From the NCBI RefSeq assembly GCF_901827185.1, contig NZ_LR594671.1, forward strand, positions 3,286,001 to 3,350,000: DNA of 64,000 nt. The letters are read 5' to 3'. Source of the DNA: Variovorax sp. PBL-E5. Lineage in GTDB: Bacteria > Pseudomonadota > Gammaproteobacteria > Burkholderiales > Burkholderiaceae_C. The position numbers and the translations under genes were made by a program. Below, one piece after another: positions 1 to 8,420 of this stretch. Position 1 is the stretch's first letter; every line of letters begins with the position of its first letter. The notes below the pieces were generated by a model, which searched no databases, had not been told where the DNA came from, and was given only the letters and a program-made list of their open reading frames with translations.

Positions 1-8
1 TCCGCCTC

Positions 9-971
9 ATGCTTTTCCTCAGACACCGCACCGCCCTCTTCTGCCTCTTGCTGGCGGCCTTCGCGTCCACGATGGTTTGGGCCGCGCCGCTCCAGGCCAC
101 GGTCGAGAACCAGACCCGGCCGACCACCTGCGCGGAGGAAGACAACGTCTCGATGGACCTGCGCGGCGACGGCATCCGCCGCTTCCGGGTCGAGGCGCTG
201 CCGCCCGTCTACCTCGCATCGATCGCCAAGGACCGCACGGCGCCGGATTTTTCCGGCTGCAATTTCGACGGCAGCACGCACCCGACCGATCCGCGCTATA
301 CCTTCACGCCGCGGCGCGAGGTGCTGCACGACGGCAAGCGCTGGCTGATCGTGGGCATGGTGCTGCCGAGCTTCTGGCGGCCGAACCAGGTGCCGGTCAC
401 GGTGGACGGGCACTCGGTCACGGGCTTCCACCTGCTCCAGATCTTTGCGAAGAAGCCCGGCCGCAAACCGCTCGAGGCGCTGGTGCTCTATCCGGCCGAC
501 GGCTATTGGCGACTCAAGCCGCTGCCCGCGCCGCGCTTCGGCGACGGGGTCTACGGCTCGTCCTTCGTGCTGGGCCCGGTCGAGCAGGATGGACGGCCGG
601 TGGTGAACATCGCATCGATCGCGATCGACAGCAAGCCGCTGCGGATCCGCCTCGCCTTCGCGCAGGGCGGCAGCGCCATCGCGAAGGTGACCGAGATCAG
701 CCAGGCGCGCACCGCGCTCGACGTCACGTTGACGCAACCGACGCACGGCGATCAGCGCTTCGCGGTGCTGCGTTCGATGTATGTCGCCGCCGACAATGCC
801 GACATGAGCGAAGTGCGGTGGCAGGCCACCCCTCGGTCCGCGTTGCAGGCCACGCCGCTGCCCGAAGTCTCGACGCTGCGGACGGTTCAGGTGCGCTTCG
901 GCCGCAGCATCGTGTCGCGCCACAACACGAGCGCGCCGGACATCCGCTTCAGCCGCTTCGACGGCTATTGA
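9..971 (+). CDS. Hypothetical secreted protein
   Basis: A 320-residue protein that I cannot assign to a named family. The N-terminus (basic start, hydrophobic stretch to about residue 24, then VWAAP) reads as a Sec signal peptide, so it is probably periplasmic. The mature part has few cysteines (two near residues 41 and 83) and looks like a soluble mixed alpha/beta domain. The start lies only 8 bases from the window edge, so a longer upstream start cannot be excluded. Its 3' end overlaps the convergent hslO gene by 7 bp. Confidence 0.75.
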   Translation: MLFLRHRTALFCLLLAAFASTMVWAAPLQATVENQTRPTTCAEEDNVSMDLRGDGIRRFRVEALPPVYLASIAKDRTAPDFSGCNFDGSTHPTDPRYTFTPRREVLHDGKRWLIVGMVLPSFWRPNQVPVTVDGHSVTGFHLLQIFAKKPGRKPLEALVLYPADGYWRLKPLPAPRFGDGVYGSSFVLGPVEQDGRPVVNIASIAIDSKPLRIRLAFAQGGSAIAKVTEISQARTALDVTLTQPTHGDQRFAVLRSMYVAADNADMSEVRWQATPRSALQATPLPEVSTLRTVQVRFGRSIVSRHNTSAPDIRFSRFDGY

Positions 972-1963
972 ATCGTGGGGTTGGCGGGCAGCTGATCGCC
1001 CTGCGCGAGAAAGAGCTGGGCCACATCCACCGCATCGAAGCGGTATTGCCTGCCGCAGAAATCGCAGCCGACTTCGACGTCGCCGCGCTCCGCCAGGATG
1101 CTCCGGGCCTCGGGCTGCCCGAGCCCGCGGATCATTCCTGCAACCCGCTCGCGCGCGCAAGTGCAGGCGAAATGCGGACCGCCGTGCCCGGTCTGCGGCT
1201 CGAAGCGCAGCAACTTTTCTTCCCAGAAAAGGCGCCGCAGAATGGTGTCGACATCGAGCGTGAGCAGCTCGCCGCGCGTCAGGCTCGAGGCCAGGATCGA
1301 GATCCGGTTGTAGTCCTCGTTGCGGCCGATCTGGTCCTCGCTGGCCTGGTCGCGATCGCTCGGCGACCTGCCTTCGAGATTGGCCTCGCCCTTCACCGGC
1401 AGGCGCTGGATCAGGAGGCCCGCGGCCACCTTGTCGTCGGCGGCCAGCACCAGCGTGGTGTCGAGCTGTTCGCTCTGCAGCATGTAGTGCTGCAGCACGT
1501 CGCTCAGACGTTCGAGCTTCTCGCCCTGGTCGCCGAAGAGCGGCACCACGCCCTGGTAGGCCTGCTGACCCGGCAGCTTGTCCTTGGGATCGAGCGTGAT
1601 CGCACAGCGGCCCTTGTTGCCCACGTTGACCATGTCCGGCAAGTGCGCATCGGCCGCGACCGTGCCCATCACCTTGGCCGTGGCGCGCAGGCTCAGGTCG
1701 TGCCGCACTTCGGCCACCGCGATCTTCACCGGCCCGTCGCCGAAGATCTGCAGATTCAGTGCGCCGTTGAATTTGATGTTCGCCTGCATCAACGTGGCCG
1801 CGGCCGTCATCTCGCCGAGCAGCTCGGCCACCGGCGGCGGATAGGCGCCGGTGGCGGTGTTGGACGCGCGCCGCGCGAGGATCTCGGTCCAGGAATCGGT
1901 CAGGCGCACGATCATGCCGCGCACCGGCAGGCCGTCGAACAGGAACTTGTGCAACTCAGACAT
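965..1963 (-). CDS. hslO: Hsp33 redox-regulated chaperone
   Basis: A 332-residue homologue of Hsp33, a cytoplasmic holdase that binds unfolding proteins during oxidative stress combined with heat or bleach. The C-terminal redox switch is intact: CTC at residues 267-269 and CDFC at 300-303 give the CxC and CxxC zinc ligands whose oxidation activates the chaperone. The N-terminal substrate-binding domain starts MSELHKFLFDG, typical of the family, and the length is slightly above the usual 290-330. The gene converges on the secreted-protein gene. A repeat-rich spacer of about 120 bp separates it from the gamma-carbonic anhydrase gene on the same strand. Confidence 0.96.
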   Translation of the reverse strand: MSELHKFLFDGLPVRGMIVRLTDSWTEILARRASNTATGAYPPPVAELLGEMTAAATLMQANIKFNGALNLQIFGDGPVKIAVAEVRHDLSLRATAKVMGTVAADAHLPDMVNVGNKGRCAITLDPKDKLPGQQAYQGVVPLFGDQGEKLERLSDVLQHYMLQSEQLDTTLVLAADDKVAAGLLIQRLPVKGEANLEGRSPSDRDQASEDQIGRNEDYNRISILASSLTRGELLTLDVDTILRRLFWEEKLLRFEPQTGHGGPHFACTCARERVAGMIRGLGQPEARSILAERGDVEVGCDFCGRQYRFDAVDVAQLFLAQGDQLPANPTIQ

Positions 1964-1970
1964 GCCTTAC

Positions 1971-2055
1971 ACCCCCATGCGCCTGCGGCGCTCCCCCTCA
2001 AGGGAGCGCACCCCGCGGCCCGGCAGAGCCGGTTCCACGGGTGCTCTGGTCTCCT
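1971..2055. repeat. Short GC-rich dispersed repeat (CCCCC...GGGAG type)
   Basis: This spacer between two minus-strand genes holds a run starting CCCCCATGCGCC, a CTCCCCCTCAAGGGAG hairpin and a GGCCCGGCAGAGCC arm. It resembles in style, but is not identical to, the CCCCCAG elements at 41.7, 44.6 and 58.1 kb. I assign it as a relative of that class and not as a coding sequence. Confidence 0.5.
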
Positions 2056-2087
2056 CATGGATGAGGGAGGAGTCGGTGAACGTCATG

Positions 2088-2612
2088 TCATGCGATCTTC
2101 TTGAGGCCCTTCGCAAAGCGATGGGCGTTTTCGACATAGTGCTCGGCACTCTGCCGCAGCTTCGTGGCGGCCGCATCGTCGAGCGTGCGCACCACCTTGG
2201 CCGGCGCGCCGATGATGAGCGAGTTGTCCGGAAACTCCTTGCCCTCGGTCACGACACTGCCGGCGCCAACGATCGAGTTGCGGCCGATCTTCGCGTTATT
2301 CAAGACCACTGCCTGGATGCCGATCAGCGAGTTGTCGCCCACCGTGCAGCCGTGCAGCATGACCTGGTGGCCGACGGTCACGTTGTCGCCGATCGTCAGC
2401 GGGCAGCCGTGGTCGGTGTGCAGCACCGAGAGATCCTGGATGTTGCTGTTGTGTCCGATGCGTATCGGCTCGTTGTCGCCGCGCAGCACGGCGCCGAACC
2501 AGATGTTGGCGTTGTCTGCCAGCACCACGTTGCCAATGACCTGCGCGCTGTCGGCGACCCAGGCGCCGTCGCCGAGTTGCGGCGCCACGCCGTCGAGTTC
2601 ATACAGAGCCAT
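2088..2612 (-). CDS. Gamma-carbonic anhydrase family protein (YrdA/PaaY type)
   Basis: A 174-residue left-handed beta-helix protein built of hexapeptide repeats (for example IGDNVTVG, IGRNSIVG). The three metal-binding histidines of the gamma class are visible in VLHTDHG (about residues 65-71) and VGHQVMLHG (about 81-89). Members trimerise and bind zinc or iron. Some have CO2 hydration activity and others act as thioesterases or have no known activity, so the biochemical role is open. The start is preceded by a GGGGG-type Shine-Dalgarno. The -10 of its probable promoter (TACAAT) overlaps that of the divergent DUF455 gene. Confidence 0.92.
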   Translation of the reverse strand: MALYELDGVAPQLGDGAWVADSAQVIGNVVLADNANIWFGAVLRGDNEPIRIGHNSNIQDLSVLHTDHGCPLTIGDNVTVGHQVMLHGCTVGDNSLIGIQAVVLNNAKIGRNSIVGAGSVVTEGKEFPDNSLIIGAPAKVVRTLDDAAATKLRQSAEHYVENAHRFAKGLKKIA

Positions 2613-2635
2613 TCGGTGCCCCCGGGATCAAAACC

Positions 2636-2645
2636 TAGAATTGTA
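2636..2645. promoter_or_regulatory. Overlapping divergent -10 boxes
   Basis: On the plus strand TAGAAT (2636-2641) lies 7 nt before the ATG of the DUF455 gene. On the minus strand TACAAT (2640-2645) lies 27 nt before the gamma-carbonic anhydrase start. The two hexamers share two bases, so RNA polymerase probably cannot occupy both at once. -35 elements are weak on both sides. Confidence 0.5.
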
Positions 2646-2648
2646 GGG

Positions 2649-3452
2649 ATGCATCCCCGTCTCGGCGCCCTGGCCGCATTGCGCCTCACCGATCCCGACC
2701 GCAAGGTGCTGGCGACGCGCGCCGTGGCCGCCGGCATGGGTGAGCAGCCCGTGCCCGTCGACACCGTGCGCACGCCCGGCGACGAAGCCGGCGTGCCCGG
2801 ACGCCCCGAACGCCCGCTGCGCGTGGCCGCCACGGCTGTGGAAAAGCGTTCGCCCTTCACGACCGAGGGCCGCGCGGCGCTGATCCATTCGATCTGCCAC
2901 ATCGAGTTCAATGCGATCAATCTCGCGCTCGATGCCGCCTGGCGCTTCGACGGCATGCCCGAGGCCTACTACCGCGACTGGCTGCGCGTGGCCGACGAAG
3001 AGGCGCAGCATTTCACCCTGCTGCACGCGCATCTGCGAACGATGGGCTGGCACTACGGCGACTTCACCGGCCATGATGGCCTCTGGGCCATGTGCGAGAA
3101 GACGAAGCACGACGTGCTGGCGCGCATGGCGCTGGTGCCGCGCACGCTCGAGGCCCGTGGGCTCGACGCCACGCCGCTGATCCAGGCCCGCTTGCGGCGC
3201 GTCGACACGCCGGATGCGCTGGCCGCCTGCGCCATCCTCGACATCATCCTGCGCGACGAGGTCGGGCATGTGGCGATCGGCAATCGCTGGTATCGATGGC
3301 TGTGCGAACGCGAAGGGTGCGATCCCATCGCGCACTACCGCGTGCTGTACCGCCGGCACGAGGCACCGCGGCTGCGGGCGCCGTTCAACCTCGAAGCGCG
3401 TGCACGCGCCGGTTTCACCGACGAAGAGCTGCGCGCGCTGGCCGACGGCTGA
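2649..3452 (+). CDS. DUF455 ferritin-like domain protein
   Basis: A 267-residue protein of the DUF455 family, whose fold is a ferritin-like four-helix bundle with carboxylate/histidine metal ligands. Candidate ligands sit in ICHIEFNAINLALD (about residues 85-98), DEEAQHF (about 117-123) and RDEVGHVAIGNRW (about 204-216), an ExxH-type arrangement. The function of the family is not established. The ATG is chosen because a TAGAAT box sits 7 nt upstream. There is no Shine-Dalgarno, which suggests a leaderless transcript. It ends 6 nt from the convergent MaoC gene. Confidence 0.85.
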   Translation: MHPRLGALAALRLTDPDRKVLATRAVAAGMGEQPVPVDTVRTPGDEAGVPGRPERPLRVAATAVEKRSPFTTEGRAALIHSICHIEFNAINLALDAAWRFDGMPEAYYRDWLRVADEEAQHFTLLHAHLRTMGWHYGDFTGHDGLWAMCEKTKHDVLARMALVPRTLEARGLDATPLIQARLRRVDTPDALAACAILDIILRDEVGHVAIGNRWYRWLCEREGCDPIAHYRVLYRRHEAPRLRAPFNLEARARAGFTDEELRALADG

Positions 3453-3458
3453 GCACGC

Positions 3459-3941
3459 TCAGGCCGCTGGCCGCCGCGACACCACCATCTTCGGCGTGAA
3501 GCGCTGCACCACCGCGCCGTGCTGATTCAGCGTCTCGCAGCGCATCGTCACCATGCCGCGCTCGGGCCGCGAGCGCGAGGGGACGACCTCGATCACCTCG
3601 GACTCGACATGCAGCACGTCGCCCGGCCGCGTCGGCTTGGGCCAATGGATCTCGCCGCCCGAGCCGATGATGCCGTCGGCCAGCGGCAGGCCGCTGGTGA
3701 CCAGCAGCCGCATCGTGATCGCCGCGGTATGCCAGCCGCTCGCCGCGAGGCCCTGGAAAAAGGTGCGCTGGGCGGCCTCCGCATCGAGGTGGAAGGGCTG
3801 CGGATCGAAGCGTGTCGCGAACTCGATGATCTGCTTGGCATCGAGCGCATGTTCGCCGCTCGTGAAGCGATCGCCGGGCGACAGGTCCTCGAGATAGAGC
3901 TGCTGTTTCTTCGCCGTGCCGGCGCCGGGGGTCTCGTCCAT
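3459..3941 (-). CDS. MaoC-like hot-dog fold dehydratase
   Basis: A 160-residue single hot-dog domain of the MaoC type, a family that hydrates or dehydrates CoA- or ACP-bound 2-enoyl thioesters. The hydratase motif region is visible as FATRFDPQPFHLD (about residues 41-53), which carries the expected Asp/His pair, followed by GLAASGWHTAA (about 65-75). It lies 10 nt behind a Bug solute-receptor gene on the same strand and is probably co-transcribed with it. This fits a small carboxylate-uptake and CoA-ester catabolism unit, although the substrate cannot be read from sequence. Confidence 0.9.
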   Translation of the reverse strand: MDETPGAGTAKKQQLYLEDLSPGDRFTSGEHALDAKQIIEFATRFDPQPFHLDAEAAQRTFFQGLAASGWHTAAITMRLLVTSGLPLADGIIGSGGEIHWPKPTRPGDVLHVESEVIEVVPSRSRPERGMVTMRCETLNQHGAVVQRFTPKMVVSRRPAA

Positions 3942-3951
3942 GCGGGTCTCC

Positions 3952-4932
3952 TCAATCTGCCTTGATGCCTGCGCTGCGCACGATGCGGCCGTTGCTTTCG
4001 TACTCCGCCGCGATCTCGTCGGCGAAGGCCTCCGCGCTGCCGCCGGTCGGCACGTTGTCCGCCGCCATCAGCTTGGCACGCAGATCGGGCGAGTCCAGCG
4101 CCCTGTTGATCTCGGCGTTGTACTTCTCGATCAGGATCGACGGCATCGCGGCCGGCGCGAACACGCCGAACAGCGAGGTCAGGTTGGCCGCGGGAAAGCC
4201 CAGCTCGGCCAGCGTCGGCACCTTCGGCAGGCTGCCGAGCCGCTTCGGTGCGCCGACGGCGAGCGGCCGCAGCCTGCCGGCCTTGATTTGCGGCGTGAGG
4301 CTCGGGCCGGCGTTGATCGACAGGATCTCGAACTGGCCGCCGAGCGCGTCGTTCATCTGCTGCGCGCCGCCCTTGTAGGGCACATGCGTGATGTTCACGT
4401 TCGCCGCCGCACGCAGCTGTTCGAGCACGATGTGGCCGAGCGAAGCCTGGCCCGAGGTGGCCCAGCGCACCGCGCCGGGCCGCGCCCGCGCGTCCTCGAG
4501 CAGCGAAGCGAAGTCGCGCGTGCCGGTGGCGGACGTCGCCAGCAGCAGCACGGGCGAATACATGACGCTGGCGACCGGCGCGATGCCCTTCAGCGGATCG
4601 AAGGGCGACTTCGCGAGGTGCGGGTTCAGCACCAGCGGGCTGACCGCGGAGAAGCCGAGCGTGCCGCCGTCCGGCGGCGCCTTGGCGACGGCGTCCATGC
4701 CGATGGTGCCGCTCGCACCCGCCCGGTTCTCGACCACCACCGCGGTACCGAGCTGCGCGCCGAGCTTGTCGGCCAGCGCGCGCGCCACCACGTCGGCGAC
4801 GCCGCCGGCCGGATAGCCGACGATGAGATGAATGGTCTTAGGGATGACCTGCGCCTGCGCCGCGGGCATCAGGCTGCACAGTGCGAGACCGAGCGCCGCA
4901 GCGAGCGCGCGACGGCAGGAATTCAAGGGCAT
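3952..4932 (-). CDS. Bug-family tripartite tricarboxylate transporter receptor (TctC type)
   Basis: A 326-residue periplasmic solute-binding protein of the Bug/TctC family, which binds small carboxylates and related compounds. The start MPLNSC is followed by a hydrophobic signal peptide ending about residue 28 (PAAQA). The signature strand-loop IVGYPAGGVADVVAR (about 37-51) and VVENRAGASG (about 68-77) are diagnostic. A GGAGA Shine-Dalgarno sits about 9 nt before the ATG. No tctA/tctB membrane genes are nearby, which is common for Bug proteins. It precedes the MaoC gene by 10 nt. Confidence 0.93.
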   Translation of the reverse strand: MPLNSCRRALAAALGLALCSLMPAAQAQVIPKTIHLIVGYPAGGVADVVARALADKLGAQLGTAVVVENRAGASGTIGMDAVAKAPPDGGTLGFSAVSPLVLNPHLAKSPFDPLKGIAPVASVMYSPVLLLATSATGTRDFASLLEDARARPGAVRWATSGQASLGHIVLEQLRAAANVNITHVPYKGGAQQMNDALGGQFEILSINAGPSLTPQIKAGRLRPLAVGAPKRLGSLPKVPTLAELGFPAANLTSLFGVFAPAAMPSILIEKYNAEINRALDSPDLRAKLMAADNVPTGGSAEAFADEIAAEYESNGRIVRSAGIKAD

Positions 4933-4996
4933 CGAAGGTTCTCCACGGACAGGCTGGAACGCTGGTTCATTCGATTCTCCCGCAATGGCGATGACC

Positions 4997-5911
4997 TCAG
5001 CCGCGCGGGTGATGCTTGGCATGCATCTGCTTGAGCCGCTCGCGCGCGACATGGGTGTAGATCGTGGTGGTCGAGATGTCGGCATGCCCGAGCAGCAATT
5101 GCACCGCGCGCAGGTCGGCGCCATGGTTGAGCAGGTGCGTGGCGAAGGCATGGCGCAGCGTGTGCGGCGACAGCGGCACCTCGATGCCCGCGGCCCGCGC
5201 CTGCTTCTTGACGATGACCCAGAACATCACGCGCGTCATGCCCGCGCCGCGCGCGGTGACGAACAGGTCGGCGGTCTGCTGGCCGCCGAGGATGGCCGGC
5301 CGCGCGTCGTGCATGTAGCGCTCGATCCAGCGGCGCGCCTCGCCGCCGAAGGGCACGAGGCGCTCCTTGCTGCCCTTGCCGAGCACGCGCAGCACGCCGT
5401 CGTTCAGGCTCATCTCGAAGACCTTGAGCGCCACCAGCTCGCTCACGCGCAGGCCGCTTGCATACATCAGCTCGAGCATCGCGCGATCGCGCAGGCCCAG
5501 CGGCGTATCGACATCGGGCGCGGCCAGCAGGTCGTCGACGTGCTGCTCCGACAGCGTCTTGATGGCGCGCGGCATCTGCCGCGCCGGCGCGAGCCGCAGG
5601 CTGGGATCGGCCGCGATCCGGTGCTCGCGCAAGGCCCAGCGGAAATAGCGCTTGAAGACCGTAAGCCGCCGGTTGGCCGAGGTCGCCTTGCCCTTGTCCG
5701 ACAGCCGCTGGCCCATGTAGGCCTGCAGGTCGCTTTCCAGCGCGGCGTTCAGCGCGCGGCTGCGCTCGGCCTGCATCCAGCGTGCGAACAGGGCCAGGTC
5801 GCGCCGGTAGGCGGCCAGCGTGTTCTTCGACAGGCCGTCCTCGAGCCAGAGCGCATCGATGAAGTCGTCGATCTCGGGGGCGGTGTCGGGCGTGGCGGTG
5901 TCCGCGGTCAT
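4997..5911 (-). CDS. xerD: Site-specific tyrosine recombinase XerD
   Basis: A 304-residue tyrosine recombinase that, with XerC, resolves chromosome dimers at dif under FtsK control. It has the N-terminal SAM-like core-binding domain (residues about 10-95) and the catalytic domain with all active residues: Arg in ASGLRVSEL, Lys in [29 protein letters not shown] and Tyr in TTTIYTHV. I choose the ATG at 5911 over an in-frame TTG three codons upstream because a TATCTT/TTATCT box lies 7-8 nt before it and there is no Shine-Dalgarno. The gene stands alone with no integrase-type neighbours, so it is the chromosomal recombinase and not a mobile-element integrase. Confidence 0.95.
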   Translation of the reverse strand: MTADTATPDTAPEIDDFIDALWLEDGLSKNTLAAYRRDLALFARWMQAERSRALNAALESDLQAYMGQRLSDKGKATSANRRLTVFKRYFRWALREHRIAADPSLRLAPARQMPRAIKTLSEQHVDDLLAAPDVDTPLGLRDRAMLELMYASGLRVSELVALKVFEMSLNDGVLRVLGKGSKERLVPFGGEARRWIERYMHDARPAILGGQQTADLFVTARGAGMTRVMFWVIVKKQARAAGIEVPLSPHTLRHAFATHLLNHGADLRAVQLLLGHADISTTTIYTHVARERLKQMHAKHHPRG

Positions 5912-5925
5912 GCGCTGCAAGATAA

Positions 5926-5959
5926 CAAAAAGAAAAGCCGCCCGTCGACCGGGCGGCTT
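5926..5959 (-). terminator. Rho-independent terminator behind the Bug receptor gene
   Basis: Read on the minus strand, a 10-bp perfect stem (AAGCCGCCCG / CGGGCGGCTT) closes a 5-nt loop and is followed by TTTTCTTTTT. It begins 20 nt after the stop codon of the 5979-6953 gene. Its T-tract runs directly into the probable -10 box of xerD. Confidence 0.9.
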
Positions 5960-5978
5960 GCATCGGACGCGACGCGCC

Positions 5979-6953
5979 TCAGTCGATCGTGAGCTTCTGC
6001 TTGACGACCACCTGCTTGTAGATCGCGAACTCGGCCTTGATCTGCGCGGCGAACTCCTCCGGCGTGTTGGCCACCACGAGCGAGCCGGTGTCCTCGATGC
6101 GCTTGCGCACCGCGGGATCCTCGACCGATTTCTTGACGCCGGCGTAGATCTTGTCCACCACTTCCTTCGGCAGGCCCTTGGGGCCGAGGATGCCGTAGTA
6201 GGCCATGCGGTTGACCGGCTCCAGGCCGACTTCCTTGAAGGTCGGCACGTTGGGCAGCGCGGCCAGGCGCTGCGGTGCCGCCACCACGATCGGTATCAGC
6301 TGGCCGCTCTTGATGAAGGGCAGGGTCGACGGAATGTTGTCGAACATGATCGGCACCTGGCCGCCGACGACGTCGTTCAGCGCCGGGCCGGCGCCGCGGT
6401 AGGGAATGTGCAGCACGTAGGTGTTGGTGAGGCTCTTGTAGAGCTCCATCAGCAGATGGCCGATGCCGCCGGTGCCCGACGATGCGTAAGAGTATTTGCC
6501 CGGGTTCTTCTTGAGCTCGGCAACGAACTCGGCATAGTTCTTGGCCGGGAAGTGCGGGTTGACCGCGATGATGTTGGGCGTGGCCGCGATGTTGGTGATC
6601 GGCGTGAAGTCGGTGATCGGGTTGTACGGCGTCTTCGGATTGATGGCCGGATTGGCCGCCGTGCTCGACACCGTGGCGATGCCGAGCTTGTAGCCGTCCG
6701 GCGCGGCGCGCGCGGTCTCGGCCGCACCCACGATGCCGCCGCCGCCGGCGCGGTTGACGACGATCACGCTCTGGCCCAGCGCCTTGGCGAGCGGCTCGGA
6801 GATCACGCGCGCCACGATGTCGGTGGTGCCGCCGGGTGCGAAGGGCACCTGCAGCTCGATCGGCTTGGTGGGATAGCCTTGCGCCCAACTCGGTCCCGCG
6901 ACGGCGGCCAGTGCGGTCATACAGGCGAAAGCATTCCATTGGCGACGTCGCAT
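5979..6953 (-). CDS. Bug-family tripartite tricarboxylate transporter receptor
   Basis: A 324-residue Bug/TctC periplasmic receptor. The start [11 protein letters not shown] gives a classical signal peptide cleaved near residue 25 (SWAQG). The in-frame Met 20 codons upstream would bury it, so it is rejected. Family motifs [16 protein letters not shown] (about 34-49) and [12 protein letters not shown] (about 67-78) are present. The gene is divergent from the AEC transporter across about 100 bp and ends in a strong terminator, so it is probably monocistronic. The ligand is unknown. Confidence 0.93.
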   Translation of the reverse strand: MRRRQWNAFACMTALAAVAGPSWAQGYPTKPIELQVPFAPGGTTDIVARVISEPLAKALGQSVIVVNRAGGGGIVGAAETARAAPDGYKLGIATVSSTAANPAINPKTPYNPITDFTPITNIAATPNIIAVNPHFPAKNYAEFVAELKKNPGKYSYASSGTGGIGHLLMELYKSLTNTYVLHIPYRGAGPALNDVVGGQVPIMFDNIPSTLPFIKSGQLIPIVVAAPQRLAALPNVPTFKEVGLEPVNRMAYYGILGPKGLPKEVVDKIYAGVKKSVEDPAVRKRIEDTGSLVVANTPEEFAAQIKAEFAIYKQVVVKQKLTID

Positions 6954-7056
6954 CGAGAGGTTCCTTGAACGAACAAAAGCCTCGGATGCTACCGGCTCTG
7001 CTCTCCATCCCACCTCGTGGATAACCCACGGTCGGTGCCGCAGCTATCCTCGACCG

Positions 7057-7962
7057 GTGAACTATGCGCAGTTGCTCTTTCCCGATTTTTCGCTGATCGC
7101 CTGCGGCTGGCTGCTGTGCCGCTACACCGCGCTCGACCGCCGGGTATGGGACCAGGTCGAGAGCCTGGTCTACTATTTTCTTTTTCCGGTGCTGCTGTTC
7201 CAGTCGATCGTTCGCAGCCCGTTCGACTTCGGCGCCGCCTCGCACCTGCTGGGCGCGGGCCTGGGGGTCGGGCTCTCGGGCATCGCGCTCGCCTACGCGC
7301 TGCCGTTCGTTCCGCTGCTCGCCGCCTACATCGACCGCCGCGACCACGCCTCCAGCGCGCAGGTCGCCTTTCGCTTTAACTCCTTCATCTGCCTGGCGCT
7401 GTCGGAGCGGCTGGCCGGGGCCGACGGCCTGCTGTCGATCGCGGTGCTGATCGGCGTCTGCGTGCCGCTGTTCAACGTCGCCGCGGTCTGGCCCATGGTG
7501 CGGCATGCGCGCAGCGGATTGCTGCGCCAGCTGGTGCGCAATCCGCTGATCATCGCCACGGTGAGCGGGCTGATCGCCAATCTGCTGGGCCTGCGCGTGC
7601 CGTTCTGGCTCGAACCGACGCTCACGCGCATCGGCGCCGCATCGCTCGCGCTCGGCCTGATGGCCGCCGGCGCCGGCATGCAGTTCGCAACGCTGGCGCG
7701 CGGCAAGGTGCTGGCGGTGTCGGTGCTCGCCATCCGGCATCTCGCGCTGCCGCTGATCGGCTGGGGCCTCTCGCGCGCGCTGGCGCTGGGCCCCGCGCAA
7801 TCGGCGGTGCTGATGGTCTTCTCGGCCGTGCCGACCGCTTCCAGCGCCTACGTGCTGGCAGCGCGCATGGGCTACAACGGGCCGTTCGTGGCGGGGCTGG
7901 TGACGCTGTCGACGGCACTCGGCGTGGCCAGCCTGCCCTTCGCCCTGGCGCTTTCACGCTAG
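7057..7962 (+). CDS. AEC-family (auxin efflux carrier/malonate permease type) transporter
   Basis: A 301-residue inner-membrane protein with about ten hydrophobic segments and the split-domain layout of the AEC family. The usual prolines are present in the first half (YYFLFPVLLFQSI) and the family's late segment is VLMVFSAVPTASSAYVLA (about 249-266). Bacterial members move dicarboxylates such as malonate or malate, mostly by proton coupling. The substrate here is not predictable. The start is GTG, supported by a TATCCT box 6 nt upstream. There is no Shine-Dalgarno, so the mRNA is probably leaderless. Confidence 0.88.
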   Translation: MNYAQLLFPDFSLIACGWLLCRYTALDRRVWDQVESLVYYFLFPVLLFQSIVRSPFDFGAASHLLGAGLGVGLSGIALAYALPFVPLLAAYIDRRDHASSAQVAFRFNSFICLALSERLAGADGLLSIAVLIGVCVPLFNVAAVWPMVRHARSGLLRQLVRNPLIIATVSGLIANLLGLRVPFWLEPTLTRIGAASLALGLMAAGAGMQFATLARGKVLAVSVLAIRHLALPLIGWGLSRALALGPAQSAVLMVFSAVPTASSAYVLAARMGYNGPFVAGLVTLSTALGVASLPFALALSR

Positions 7963-7994
7963 ACGACCCTCGTCGAGCCGCTACCATCGAGTCG

Positions 7995-8420
7995 ATGCGC
8001 TACCTACCGGCCCTCGTCGTCGCAGCGTTGTTCGGGGCGACCGCCCAGGCGCAGGACTACACGCGCTACCAGGGCGCCTGGAAAGGCCCTTTCCTGTTTT
8101 CCGTCGTGCAGCCCGACATCGGTGTGCAGGGCGCGCCCGCGGTGCATCCCGGCGCGATCCAGATCGATCCCGACGGCACGGTGCGCGGCAGCGTGCCCGA
8201 GGCCGCCTGCACGATGGCCGGCTCCAGCACCGACTTCGTCTCGCCCGCGAATGCCTCGCTCGACCTCACGCTCAGCGGCTGCAGCGACACGCGCTTCAAC
8301 GGCCACTTCAGCGGCCGGCTGATCAACAACCCGATCCTCAAGTACGGTTCGCTGCGGCTGAGCTCGATGCACTCGCTCGATGCGGGCACGGCGCAGCTGT
8401 CGGCGATCATTCACCACTGA
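7995..8420 (+). CDS. Hypothetical secreted protein
   Basis: A 141-residue protein with a clear signal peptide (MRYLPALVVAALFGATAQA, cleavage near residue 19). The mature domain of about 120 residues is polar, beta-rich in appearance and has two cysteines (CTMAG and SGCSD) that could form a disulphide. I recognise no family. A TACCAT box sits 7 nt before the ATG and no Shine-Dalgarno is present. The last 14 bp overlap the 3' end of the convergent queG gene. Confidence 0.75.
   Translation: MRYLPALVVAALFGATAQAQDYTRYQGAWKGPFLFSVVQPDIGVQGAPAVHPGAIQIDPDGTVRGSVPEAACTMAGSSTDFVSPANASLDLTLSGCSDTRFNGHFSGRLINNPILKYGSLRLSSMHSLDAGTAQLSAIIHH

Noticed and set aside
77..2104. A 675-codon plus-strand open frame spanning the first gene and hslO
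   Set aside because: It has no family-like sequence, runs across two well-supported genes and is explained by high GC, which removes stop codons from shadow frames.
1967..2176. A 69-codon minus-strand gene between hslO and the gamma-carbonic anhydrase gene
   Set aside because: It lies on repeat sequence and overlaps the 3' end of the anhydrase gene. There is no ribosome site or family signal.
4997..5911. Integrase of a mobile element
   Set aside because: The protein matches housekeeping XerD in length and motifs. No att-like repeats, tRNA gene or phage genes are next to it.
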